Source: Apoderus coryli
Lineage: Eukaryota > Arthropoda > Insecta > Coleoptera > Attelabidae
Length of the DNA: 64,000 nt
Assembly (NCBI GenBank): GCA_911728435.2
Contig: OU452209.1
Coordinates: 11,328,869 to 11,392,868 of the forward strand
Direction of reading: 5' to 3'
In this document: positions 51,359-61,054 of the stretch, piece after piece
Numbering within the stretch: position 1 is the first letter of the stretch
Layout: the number at the start of each line of letters is the position of its first letter
Notes under the pieces: model-generated
Told to the model about the DNA's origin: nothing
Seen by the model: the letters and a program-made list of their open reading frames with translations, nothing else
Database searches by the model: none
Position numbers and translations under genes: made by a program

Positions 51359-52169
51359 GGGTTTTCCAATAAGAGGTGTTATTTTGAATAGCCCGCTATT
51401 TCGGTATATGTAACTTTTGGATCTGTCATTTTTTGACATTTGACAAGTAGAAACTACGCCATTAATAAACATGGAACGATACACGCTTCAACAACGAATT
51501 GAAGTGATTAAAATTCACTATAAAAATGGTGAAAATTTGGCAGCGATGTTTCTTTAAATTCGAACATTTTTGGGTCGTCGTGAAGCAATTTGTCGGACCG
51601 CAATACACAAATTGGTGCACGTCGCTCATGAAGAGCCGAAAGCGTTGAAGAAAACTCAGGTGAATGATTGCGCTATCGAGAGATGATTAATGATTTTTTA
51701 TGGCCGGAATTGGATGGTATTGATCTGGACAACGTTTACTTTCAACAAGACGCCGCTACGTGCCACACAAGCAACGAAACCATTGATCTTTTACGGGAAA
51801 AGTATCCGGACCGTGTTATCTCTCGAAGAGGTGATCACAATTGGCCACCGGGATCTTGCGATTTAACACCTTGCGACTTTTTCCTTTGGGGCCACGTGAA
51901 AGAGAAGGTCTACGCCAACAGCGCAGCATCGATTTAATACCTCAAAGATGGAATTCGTCAAGCTATCGAGGACATAGGGTAGCCACTTTGCGATTTGGTT
52001 ATGGAAAATTTCATGAAAAGGATATGGTCCTGTAGTCGTGGTGGTCATTTGGCTGATGTTATTTTCCATTATTACCGACATACCTTCCTCTTTATAATGA
52101 AATAAAAATCCGATCATTTATCTCAAAAAATGGCATTTCAAAATAAACACCTCTTATTGGAAAACCTTT
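51359..52169 (+). mobile_element. Tc1/mariner-superfamily element, defective, copy B
   Basis: Same family as 14104-15015: ends GGGTTTTCCAATAAGAGGTG / CACCTCTTATTGGAAAACC. The transposase start at 51472 reads MERYTLQQRIEVIKIHYKNG, then frameshifts and a larger deletion lead to [12 protein letters not shown] (51692), [28 protein letters not shown] stop at 51936 and a deletion near the C-terminus finish it. About 811 bp. Confidence 0.9.
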
Positions 52170-52171
52170 TA

Positions 52172-52840
52172 CTTCTTGCCTAGAACTAGTGCTTTTTTGT
52201 AGTTATCTGGCAATATCACATTTTTTTGTCCGCTGTTACAGATTCGCTTGCCACACAGTAAAAGCATTAACCGTTCACTGTTCAACCCCAATGCTTTGTG
52301 TAGGAATCCACAGGCATCCAACTCGCGGAGTCTAATTTTGGGGAAAGTCCTACTATACACAGCCAACTGTGCGCTTCGCTAATACCCACATTAATGCACA
52401 CATTACATCAATATACCTGTGTTGTAGTAAAACAAATGCACAATCTCACCGGTAACTTCGATTTAGTAGGTACCTATCAATCCGTTGCGTTGTTTTGCAA
52501 TAATAATTGGTTCCATAATATATATTTGTGCGCGATTTATCTGTTTACTAGATTTCTTCTAATTAAAAGAAAAGACGCGCGCGATGCTGAATGCTATTCG
52601 GATAATTTTTATTTTAAATAAAATATAAAAATATTAAATAATTTTTGATGTGTATATAAATATATTTAAACAAGTTATTAGCATAAAAACATTTGCGGTA
52701 AATGTGATTATAATTTTTAACGATACTTAAACAAGTAAGTACTTAAGTACCTGTTATTAAAATTTTTAACATTAACATAGTACCTACATACAATGAATTT
52801 TTATCAATTATTTATTTTATTGTTACGTCGACAACTTCAA
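52172..52840. other. noncoding sequence
   Basis: AT-rich, nothing recognised apart from short frames. Confidence 0.35.
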
Positions 52841-52843
52841 TAA

Positions 52844-53182
52844 GTAATTACGCCAAATCTGTTCGTTGCCGTGGTAGAGGGTGTCTTTTTAGGTAGTTTT
52901 TTGGTTATAATAATTATTGGAAAGAGCAAAAAAAAACTTATTTTCTACCCCCTTGGAAAACAAACTATTGACCCCGAAATGTGGGCAGAAAGTCGCGATT
53001 TTCCATTGGGTGGGACGTTTTTCTTTTCCTTCCTGCACTATAGCTTCAGATTTTTGTTGTTTATTTTAATTAAAAATGCACTAAATATGCCAACAAAAAT
53101 TAGCAACAAACACTATTATGCATTAAGTGCTATATTTTGGCACGTTTTTGGAGTTATTGTCGTTGTTGCGTTTAGGGATTAA
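52844..53182 (+). CDS. small hypothetical membrane protein or terminal exon
   Basis: Open frame of about 110 codons ending TAA, with AATAAA four bases after the stop. It has a hydrophobic start (FLGSFLVIIII), a polar part (PLGKQTIDPEMWAESRDF), then two hydrophobic segments (TFFFSFLHYSFRFLLFILIK and YYALSAIFWHVFGVIVVVAF). There is no ATG before Met in PEMWAES; an acceptor CTTTTTAG at about 52891 suggests it may be a last exon. I recognise no family. Composition looks more protein-like than chance frames nearby, but nothing upstream confirms a gene. Confidence 0.35.
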   Translation, partial: VITPNLFVAVVEGVFLGSFLVIIIIGKSKKKLIFYPLGKQTIDPEMWAESRDFPLGGTFFFSFLHYSFRFLLFILIKNALNMPTKISNKHYYALSAIFWHVFGVIVVVAFRD

Positions 53183-53184
53183 CC

Positions 53185-53190
53185 AATAAA
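53185..53190 (+). promoter_or_regulatory. possible poly(A) signal
   Basis: AATAAA immediately after the stop of the small membrane frame. Confidence 0.3.
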
Positions 53191-54179
53191 TTAAACGCGC
53201 TCCCTCAGTTATGGGAAGAAAAAATTGTACTTTTACCCTAGGGCGCAACAAAACTCCAACGTTCTTATAAAAGTAATGTTACGAGTACATCGTTGTTTTT
53301 TTATTAAAAATGATTTAATTTAACTAAAACAAAAATTTGTAGTGAATAAAACACGTCTATCCACAAAAGGAGCTACTTATATACAGGGTGAGTCAGGTTT
53401 TTGTATCACGTACAGGACTTTGAAAACTTATAAAATGATGAAAATCTTATATAAACATAAACATGCAGGGTACGCCAAACTCGATGGCCTATTAGAAGTT
53501 TCTCGAGAACGGAAAAAGATAACGGTCTGAAATTGTGTTTGCGATAGTATAACAATGTGAAATCTATTTTAGTGATAAATTGACAGATGCGGTGTTGCCA
53601 CTGATACCAACTTTGAAATTTCAAATAATAGAACACCCTGTATTTTATTATATTTTTGGATTCCCCATCAATTTTGGAGTATTCTAGTTTAACACTTCCC
53701 TATGCCTATCTTCAACTGTTTTTGAATAAATAATTTATTTTGTTTTTTTTTTTGGTTCAAAACAGGTCTCTGGAAAATATTCTCCATTTTGTCGGTTGAA
53801 TAGACAGAATTTTTGAAGGTAGTTCAATATCATCTTAAGAATATCAACTATCTTGAGAGATTGACGCACTTGGTTACAGGGTGGTCGCAAATTACTGTGG
53901 TATGTTCTACTACTAAAAATAGGCATCAGTCTATTTTCTCAAATGGTACACTTTGTCTATTATCAAATATTCTGAAATACAATCAAATTTGCTTTCAAAT
54001 GATATGTTCCCAAGTAGCAAAGGTACGTCTATTTTACGTAATTTTTACGTCATGAGATGCGTTGACATTGCGTCTTTTCCATGAGATAATATACGTATTT
54101 TATACGTCAGAATGTTACAGTCGAATAAACGTCGAAAAATAATATAATCGATGAGTAGAACCTTTGGCGTAGAACACTA

Positions 54180-54350
54180 AACTGACAATCGTTTTACCAC
54201 TTCACCAAAACACTTCTTTTTAAATCTCGACGCGCGTTTCGCTAACAATGTTAGCATCCTCAGGAGAGAATTAAAACTCAGTTTTAATTCTCTCGCGCGT
54301 CGAGATTTAAAAAGAAGTGTTTTGGTGAAGTGGTAAAACGATTGTCAGTT
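54180..54350. repeat. 171-bp palindrome; one arm has a hammerhead core, the other lacks it
   Basis: Arms 54180-54236 and 54294-54350 are exact complements over 57 bases. The inner arms 54264-54278 and 54280-54294 also pair. Only 54237-54263 is unmatched: it is the hammerhead core CTGAGGA to GAAA. Confidence 0.93.
54225..54267 (-). ncRNA. hammerhead ribozyme motif (HHR-g)
   Basis: Minus strand: helix I TCTC/GAGA, CTGAGGA, extra T, helix II GCTAAC/GTTAGC with loop ATT, GAA, palindromic helix III ACGCGCGT, cleavage C. N7 is G, which is allowed. Confidence 0.75.
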
Positions 54351-54806
54351 CGAAAAATAATGTTTAAATTATGTAAAAGATATGATTAATGATACGTTGA
54401 AAATGCGTCACTTATATGTTATTAACACGTTATATTAGGTTACGACTTTGGAAATATAATCAAATTATTACTTCCTCTAATATAAACTATAATCAATGTA
54501 AAGCTTTATACTGACACTTTTTCTTATTACAAAAAGTACTACAAATTTACATTGACTTTTCAATACAGGAGGATGGATTTCTTGGAAGTTAAATATCTAT
54601 TATCTAATTTTCATATAAGAATTATGTAGAATTCTTTACACCAATACTCAACTCAAATAACAACTAGGTATAATCGAATAAAGTTTTATTGGTGAATACA
54701 GTTGTATTCAAACAATTACAAAAATTGTTAGGTAATTATTATTTTACTATAACAAATAGTGTTCAAAAGTAAACAAATCGATTATGTTTAAAAAAAACTA
54801 AAAACC

Positions 54807-55163
54807 CTATTCTAGAGACATTCTTTTAGGTGTATTTTTTAGCCAAACCTTCATTCCACTTTCGATTGACACATCAGTGGCTTCTTTACAAGATTGTTTA
54901 ACGGCTTCTAAAACAATAAATAAATATTAGAATTTCTGCATAATTAAGATTCTTTATATCCCAATAAACGTCTTTACCTTTTTCTAAAATATCAATAATT
55001 AAACTTTCAGAAACCTAGTCAAAATTGCAGCAGTATTTTAATTGGAACTTTTCTTTTCAAAAATGTAAAGATCAGTCTTTGAAAGCAATTAATGTGAAAT
55101 AAGTCTTAAAACAAAATAACTCACCTGCTGTAATTTTTGTATTATTTTTGGCAATGGTAACAT
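54807..55163 (-). CDS. possible three-exon small gene inside the CCCAAG element
   Basis: Minus-strand exons 55163-55125, 55014-54978 and 54907-54807 join in phase through introns of 110 and 70 bases (GTGAGT...CTAG, GTAAAG...TTTTAG). The 58-residue product reads MLPLPKIIQKLQQ, then VSESLIIDILEK, then EAVKQSCKEATDVSIESGMK and a basic end. No family recognised; it may be the 3' end of a longer gene whose first exons are lost. Two good introns in one short stretch make chance less likely. Confidence 0.3.
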
Positions 55164-56339
55164 TTTACTGATGACCCTTTTTCATTTACTATAAATTTGT
55201 ATAATTATCATTAATCATTACAGAATTTAAAAAATACAGACTTAACAAATGACCTTAGAAAAACGTCAATATTACGTTTCGTATATATGTCTTTAATACG
55301 TATTTATGAAGATGTTCCTAAAACGCTTCTCTGGGGGGTAGTAAACGTCCTCGACCTATCCCAATAAAACGACGTCACAAAAACGTACCCTTGATACTTG
55401 GGTTCCTATACCTAAACTGTAAGGTTTCTGCAATAAAACAAGTTTGTATAAAAATTTGCTATATTTATATTAGGTATCCATGAATTGTCGCGTCATGAAA
55501 AATTGTAGTATTTTGACATTTAGTGTTGTTTATTAAATGTCGGGAAACTAAGTAAAATATAATAAAATTATTACTCAAATTAAATTTTAAATATATAGAA
55601 ACTTTAATGAAACGTATTCTAATTAACAACTAGCGTTAAAATAGCTAAAACATTATGTTGTCGTCATCTGCATTCATAGGCTTCGTTAAATATGGCTTTT
55701 TGTTCTCAGTTTTGATCCATATTTGATGAAATTTTTTTGTAAGCGTGCAAACTTTCTCTTGTTCATTGGTTGTATAACAGGATATATTTCATTAAACTTT
55801 CTGCATGTTCTTTCTATAATTTCCCTACATTGTTCATGAAAAATAAACAGGTTCGTTAAAACTTCATTCGAATATCCATTTTACTTATTTTTAAAATTTT
55901 TTGCATTAAGAAACAAACGTTCTATTACTTTTCTAGTATCAAAATATTTTAATTACAATTATAATGACAAAATTATGGCTATCTAATTAAAATCTAGCAA
56001 AATAATCTAATTTTTATACAAACTTGTTTTTATTTCAGAAATATATATATATCATGTGAAAGCAAATTTGATTGTATTCCAGAATATTTGATAATATTTT
56101 GAGAAAATTGACTTATACCTATTTTTTATTAGTAGAGCATACTACAGTAATTTGCGACCACCCTGTAACCAAGTGCGTCAGTCTCTCAAAAGAGTTGATA
56201 TTCTTGAAATGTTATTGAACTACCTTCCAAATTTCAAGATTGTGTCTATTCAACCGACAAAATGGCAAATAGTTTCCAGAGACCTGTTTTGAACCAAAAA
56301 ATTCAAAATAAATTATTTATTCAAAATTTGAGCATATCA

Positions 56340-56880
56340 CGGAAATTCGCTCAATAGAGTCGTTGGCCCGGACGGATTGGATATCAATATGATATATTTG
56401 TGCTGTCCTTTCTTTCTTCCATTTGTTGCAAACATTATTAATACTTGTTTATTGACAAATACATTCCCAGATTGCTGGAAATTTTTTAAGGTTATCCCTC
56501 TACCAAAAAACCAATTGTCAAGAGTCTAGGTGATGTTCGCCCCATTTCAATATTGTCTCCACTTGCAAAAATTATGGAAAAGATTATGTGTCATCAAATT
56601 TTAGAATTTATCAAAAATTATAACATCATACCAGATAGGCAGTCCGGATTTCGTAAGGGTTTCAGTTGTATTACGGCACTCTTGAGAGATATTGATCGTG
56701 GCGGGACGGTAGCATTGATTTTTTTTGACTATTCTAAAGGGTTTGACAAAGTTAATCACGAAATCCTTTTATGGGTGCTGGGCTATTCAGGATTGTCTGT
56801 AACGGTCATTGAATGAATTAAAGATTGCAGAGCAATGGTTAAAAATTGAAATAGAGAATAATATACTTCAAAGTAAGAAA
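56340..56880 (+). mobile_element. LINE RT fragment
   Basis: Frames read VVGPDGLDINMIYL, FPDCWKFFKVIPLPK, then SILSPLAKIMEKIMCHQILE, SGFRKGFSCITALL and FFDYSKGFDKVNHEILL. Covers RT fingers and part of the palm only; frame breaks at about 56525; the end is cut near the mariner copy. Confidence 0.82.
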
Positions 56881-56907
56881 TCTACAATGAGGCTTGGTCT
56901 GAGATTG

Positions 56908-57629
56908 ATAACAGATCCCACACAATTTGTCAATCGCTCAAAATAAGGCTCGTGTCGATTGGTGGAAAGAAATGCTCAAAAAATACGATGGCGGTGCTTC
57001 AAAACACGTGTATGACATCGTGACAGGTGATGGATCGTGGATTTATGCGTATGAGCCCGAAAGTAAACACCAGTCGACTGTATGGATGTTTCAAGATGAG
57101 CCAAATGCAACAAAAGTTTTTCGCGCACGAAGCACTTCCAAGCAAATGGTCGCCTGTTTTTTCGGAAAAACTGGACAGGTCGCAACCGTACCACTAGAAC
57201 AACGCAGAACAGTCAATTCTGAGTGGTACACAACCATTTGTTTGCCAGTTGTCTTCCAAGAAATCAAGAAAACCAACCGCCGAAGACGGCTCACTCTTCA
57301 CCACGACAATGCAAGCTCGCACACATCGGCTCAAACAACTGCATTTTTGAGCACCCAAAACATCAATTTGATGAGTCATCCGCCGTATAGTCCTGACTTG
57401 GCACCGAATGACGTCTTTTTATTCCCGTACGTCAAAAACAAACTGAGAGGTTTTTCGACACTTGAAGAAGCGGTTGCTGCATTCAGAAAGCATGTTTTGG
57501 AGATACCTCAATCAGAGTGGCAAAAGTGCTTCGACAATTGGTTCAAACGCATGCAAAAGTGTATAGGTCTTCATGGGGAATATTTTGAAAAACAATAAAG
57601 TGATCCCGAAATATAAAAGGCAACCCTCG
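56908..57629 (+). mobile_element. mariner element, 5'-truncated
   Basis: A 223-residue transposase frame (56927-57598, from HNLSIAQNKARVDWW) holds the mariner catalytic triad: VTGDGSW (usually GDESW), LHHDNASSHTS and SPDLAPNDVF (DD34D type), then WFKRMQKCIGLHGEYFEKQ at the end. The 3' end AAGGCAACCCTCG with TA at 57630-57631 matches mariner inverted repeats. The N-terminal DNA-binding half and left end are missing, so it cannot move, but the remaining frame is open, implying a fairly recent origin. Confidence 0.93.
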
Positions 57630-57631
57630 TA

Positions 57632-58384
57632 TGTATTTGATATTTGAATTGTTTGGCATCTACAAGGTGGATAAATATCAATGTTATCGTTTAACATTTT
57701 CACATACAAAAATGAAATTGATCTAAAACGTAGTAAAAGGTCGTAGAAAAAATCATATAGAGCAAAGTATCATTCCCTTCTTTGGATTTTGATCAAATTA
57801 ACCGCGATCATTTGCTCGATGTAGTTTGCGCTCTTGTTATACAAATAGCTATTCTAGTAATTGCTAAGAATTTCGGTATAAGTCTGCCAATAATTTCAGT
57901 CTGAACTATTGGCAATACTGATTTTGAGGTTATGTACTGGTCATCGGTAAACAGAAACAGGCAACTGACCCTGTTTATTTCCGATGCCAAAGATTATTGG
58001 CATTAATCTTTGCCGATGCTATTTAAAGTAGCTACTTCATATCATTAAGATGAATTTGATTTAATAGTAAACATGACTTATCGAGAACTAATATTATTAT
58101 GCAAAATTTTAATCAATAGTGAACATTGAGCATTGAAATCTTTTGTTAGAGCAAACTTAACGAGCAAATTGTAGGTATATTTATCTTAAAATGAGATCTT
58201 ATAAAAAATATCAGACAATCATTATTATCTTAAAGAGAATATTTATTTTTTATCTCGAGCATTTAGTATTTTTAAAATCTGCAAACCGTATTAAATTACG
58301 GGACGGTAATTATTCGATCCATTTTTTATTTGCTGTTTGGTAATAAAACCTATAGAAAGAGCGCTATAAGGACTTAACTGTGAT
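57632..58384. other. noncoding sequence
   Basis: A short inverted match (CAAAGATTATTGGCATTAATCTTTG at about 57990) stands out; nothing else recognised. Confidence 0.35.
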
Positions 58385-58925
58385 GATGATAATGTCGCTT
58401 TAAAGAGCACTGAGTCGGCAAAAAACCTGGGGATCGTACTGGATACCGAATTGAGGTTTACGAAGCATGTGAGCCTTTGCATAAGGAGGGATTTAGTAAT
58501 TTAAAGCAATATACGGTAGTCGAAGATGGCCACTGGCAAACAAAAAAACTTATGGCGATGTTACATATAGTCCTTATTTAACTAAAATTGAAGAGAACAG
58601 GATTCAGTTGATGCGGAATTCATGCACACGGCTTGTATGTGGAATAAGTAGGGGTCAAAGAGGTATTAGCGCTAAGATTAAAGAAATCGGCTGGTTAAGA
58701 ATGAAACAACGACGGATCTTTCTTCATTCACTATTTTTGTTTAACAAAATCATTAGAAGAAAAAAGCCGGAATACTTGTATGAAAGATTGAAGTTCCGGG
58801 GATCTGTGCATGATGTCAATATTCGTCATTACGCCACCGCTACACTCAACATCAATGTTTGAGCGGTCATTTTCCTATATGGTTTCAAAATATTATACCG
58901 CCCTACCGGAGAATATAAAAAGTTT
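58385..58925 (+). mobile_element. LINE C-terminal fragment
   Basis: Reads STESAKNLGIVLDTELRFTK (58410), then CTRLVCGISRGQRGISAKIK, IGWLRMKQRRIFLHSL and KKPEYLYERL to 58860. CR1/Jockey-type thumb and C-terminus, with frame breaks near 58500-58600. Confidence 0.75.
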
Positions 58926-58929
58926 ATAA

Positions 58930-59890
58930 CAGGAAAATTTATTAAACCAGATCCACATCAGCTTCGACCATTGTTGGAATTACCTGTACCGACAAATATT
59001 GCGTCGCTAAGATGAATTGTGGGCATGTTCGCTCATTATTCAAAATGGGTAAACAAGTTTTCTGAGAAAGTTCATCCACTTGTCCAGTGCAAGAAATTTC
59101 ATATGTGATGTCAAGATATTCCTGAATCAGTTGTTACATCTATTGATGATGAAGTTCCATTTACAGTAGAGACAGATGCATCAAAACACGCTATTGGTGC
59201 TCAACTCTCTCGGCTTGGAAAACCAGTAGCGTTTTTTTCAAGAACTTTGTCTAAATCCGAACAAAGTCATTCTTCAGTTGAAAAAGAAGCATACGCTATC
59301 GTCGAAGCTTTAAGAAAATGGAGGCATTTTCTTATTGGAAGAGTTTTTAAGTTGGTTACTGACCAACGTTCAGTATCTTTCATGTTTGATAATAAGATTT
59401 CTCCAAAAATCAAAAACGAAAAGATATTACGTTGGCGGCTTGAACTTTCGAGCTATTCATACGATATAGTATATCGCCCTGGTGATCAAAATACCGTAGC
59501 TGATGCATTTTCTCGCATAACGGCATCTATCTGTAATGATCAAAAGTTGATCAATATGCATAATTCATTGTGTCATCCTGGTATTACGCGTCTTTACCAC
59601 TGGGTGCGATGCAAAAATCTTCCATATTCTCTTGAGAACATTCGAATATTCTAGAATTCCATTCGCTTTTGCTTGTTCAAATATAAATTCCTCTACTGTT
59701 ATACAATGTCTTCGTCAACTATTCACTATTTTTGGTATTCCTTCATATACATATACACTCTGACCGAGGATCATGCTTTATGTCCCACGAGCTAAAAACG
59801 TTTTTAGAATCTTACGGAATCGCTTCAAGTCGCACTACTCCATATAATCCTCAAGAAAATGGAGAGTGTGTCTTAATTAAAAATTGATAT
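58930..59890 (+). pseudogene. Gypsy pol remnant (RNase H, integrase)
   Basis: RT connection MFAHYSKWVNKFSEKVHPL near 59025, RNase H TVETDASKHAIGAQLS (59166), SVEKEAYAIVEALRKWRHFL, TDQRSVSFMF, then YRPGDQNTVADAFSR, integrase zinc site (MHNSLCHPG, near 59560), then a deletion and the integrase SDRGSCFMSHELKTFL and TTPYNPQENGE (59758-59868). Stops at 59015 and 59652; the first integrase aspartate is lost. No LTRs found. Confidence 0.85.
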
Positions 59891-60385
59891 ACAAGGTGCA
59901 AGAAAATAAAGCAAATTTAAAAGTTTAAGCGCAGTTTTTTCAGTACGAATATTATTGTTAGAAACAATAGCCGCCACCTAACAACAATATTGTTGCCAAA
60001 GCTCAAAATATCTAATAATTCCCCTCGTACCGGTGCCAAGAAAAAAAATGCATCACGTAGATATTTACACTGGATAACCAGTATTCAACATTACAATTAC
60101 TTCATCAGATTGTAAACGGTGAATCTGAACACTCCTGTATGTAATGTAGGTTATTAAGTAGGTATTTATTGCGGACGGAAGTTCTCATATATGGCAATCA
60201 CATGTGCTATATTATTATATAATTTTGATGTCGATTTCTATAGGTACCTAATATCAATATGAAAACATTCAAAGGTAAAATGAATTGCACGTGTTCATTA
60301 CATTTTGGTATTCTTTTTGACCACTTGATTGTTTGATCACGTTAACAGTTTTTCGTTTCTATTATGCTACCCTCTTGTCAACGAT
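59891..60385. other. noncoding sequence
   Basis: AT-rich; a short inverted match around 59953-59990 (AACAATA/TATTGTT). No element assigned. Confidence 0.3.
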
Positions 60386-60845
60386 CTGAGAAATAGGGCT
60401 TCTCCGTCCAGTATAATCTCCACTTCACCTGAGATCTTGAACGATTATTTTGTTAATGTGGCAAAAAATTTAATGAATAATATAGTCCCCTTTCACGATC
60501 CGCTCTCATATCTTCCAAATACCAATGAGAATATACATAGTTTGTTCCTAACACCCGTTGCAACTCCAGAGTTTGCAGTACAATTAAAGACATCAAAAAC
60601 AAGGTGTCATCTGGAACTGATGGAATCACTTTGAAAATGTTGTCTAATCTACCTGAATGTACATTAAGCGTTTTCACAGATTTAATTAACAAGTCATTCG
60701 AAAATGGAATTTTTCCACAATGCCATAAGATATCTATAATAATTCCTCTGCACAAGAGCGGCGATAAGGATCAAGCTTCAAACTATCGTCCAATTGCACT
60801 TCTATCTACTCTATCCAAGATCATTGAAAGAATTTGGATTTTTAG
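60386..60845 (+). mobile_element. LINE RT fragment
   Basis: Reads EILNDYFVNVAKNLMNN, a frameshift near 60600, SSGTDGITLKMLSNLPE, NGIFPQCHKISIIIPLHKSG and ASNYRPIALLSTLSKIIER, the linker and first RT motifs of a CR1-type LINE. It stops at 60847, just before a BEL LTR. Confidence 0.82.
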
Positions 60846-60862
60846 CTAACAAACAAACTAAT

Positions 60863-61054
60863 TGTTAGAATTTGAATTGTTATTTTATATATTAATTTGT
60901 AATACCCTTTATTTTGTTAATGACCAGCATTATGATTATCAGTTTTTGATGAGTTGTCATTGAATCAAAAAATAGTTTGAAAGCTAACAGTAGTTGAATA
61001 GTTTTTAATAGAAAATTAGATAAAATACAGTCCACTATAGTAATAGAATTAACA
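60863..61054 (+). repeat. BEL LTR, plus orientation
   Basis: 192 bp; 63091-63282 is a near-identical inverted copy of the same length. Confidence 0.9.

Larger units (their letters stand above)
54008..55392. mobile_element. DNA transposon-like element with CCCAAGTA inverted ends
   Basis: Left end CCCAAGTAGCAAAGGTACGT and right end its near complement (ACGTACCCTTGATACTTGGG). Just inside both ends is an array of ACGT/ACGTC boxes, facing inward, that could bind a transposase. It contains a 171-bp palindrome with a hammerhead (54180-54350) and a small spliced minus-strand frame (55163-54807). Nested next to the left arm of the 53.7-56.3-kb element. No target duplication is certain. Confidence 0.6.
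53725..56335. mobile_element. element with about 280-bp terminal inverted repeats
   Basis: Left arm 53725-54006 begins AATAAATAATTTATTTTG; right arm 56052-56330 is its near complement. Both contain ACAGGGTGGTCGCAAATTAC and TTGTCGGTTGAATAGACA. The interior includes another element (54008-55392) and a minus-strand frame at 55690-55880 (EVLTNLFIFHEQCREIIER, FARLQKNFIKYGSK) of unknown family. Could be a long-TIR DNA transposon or two inverted copies of one repeat. Confidence 0.7.
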
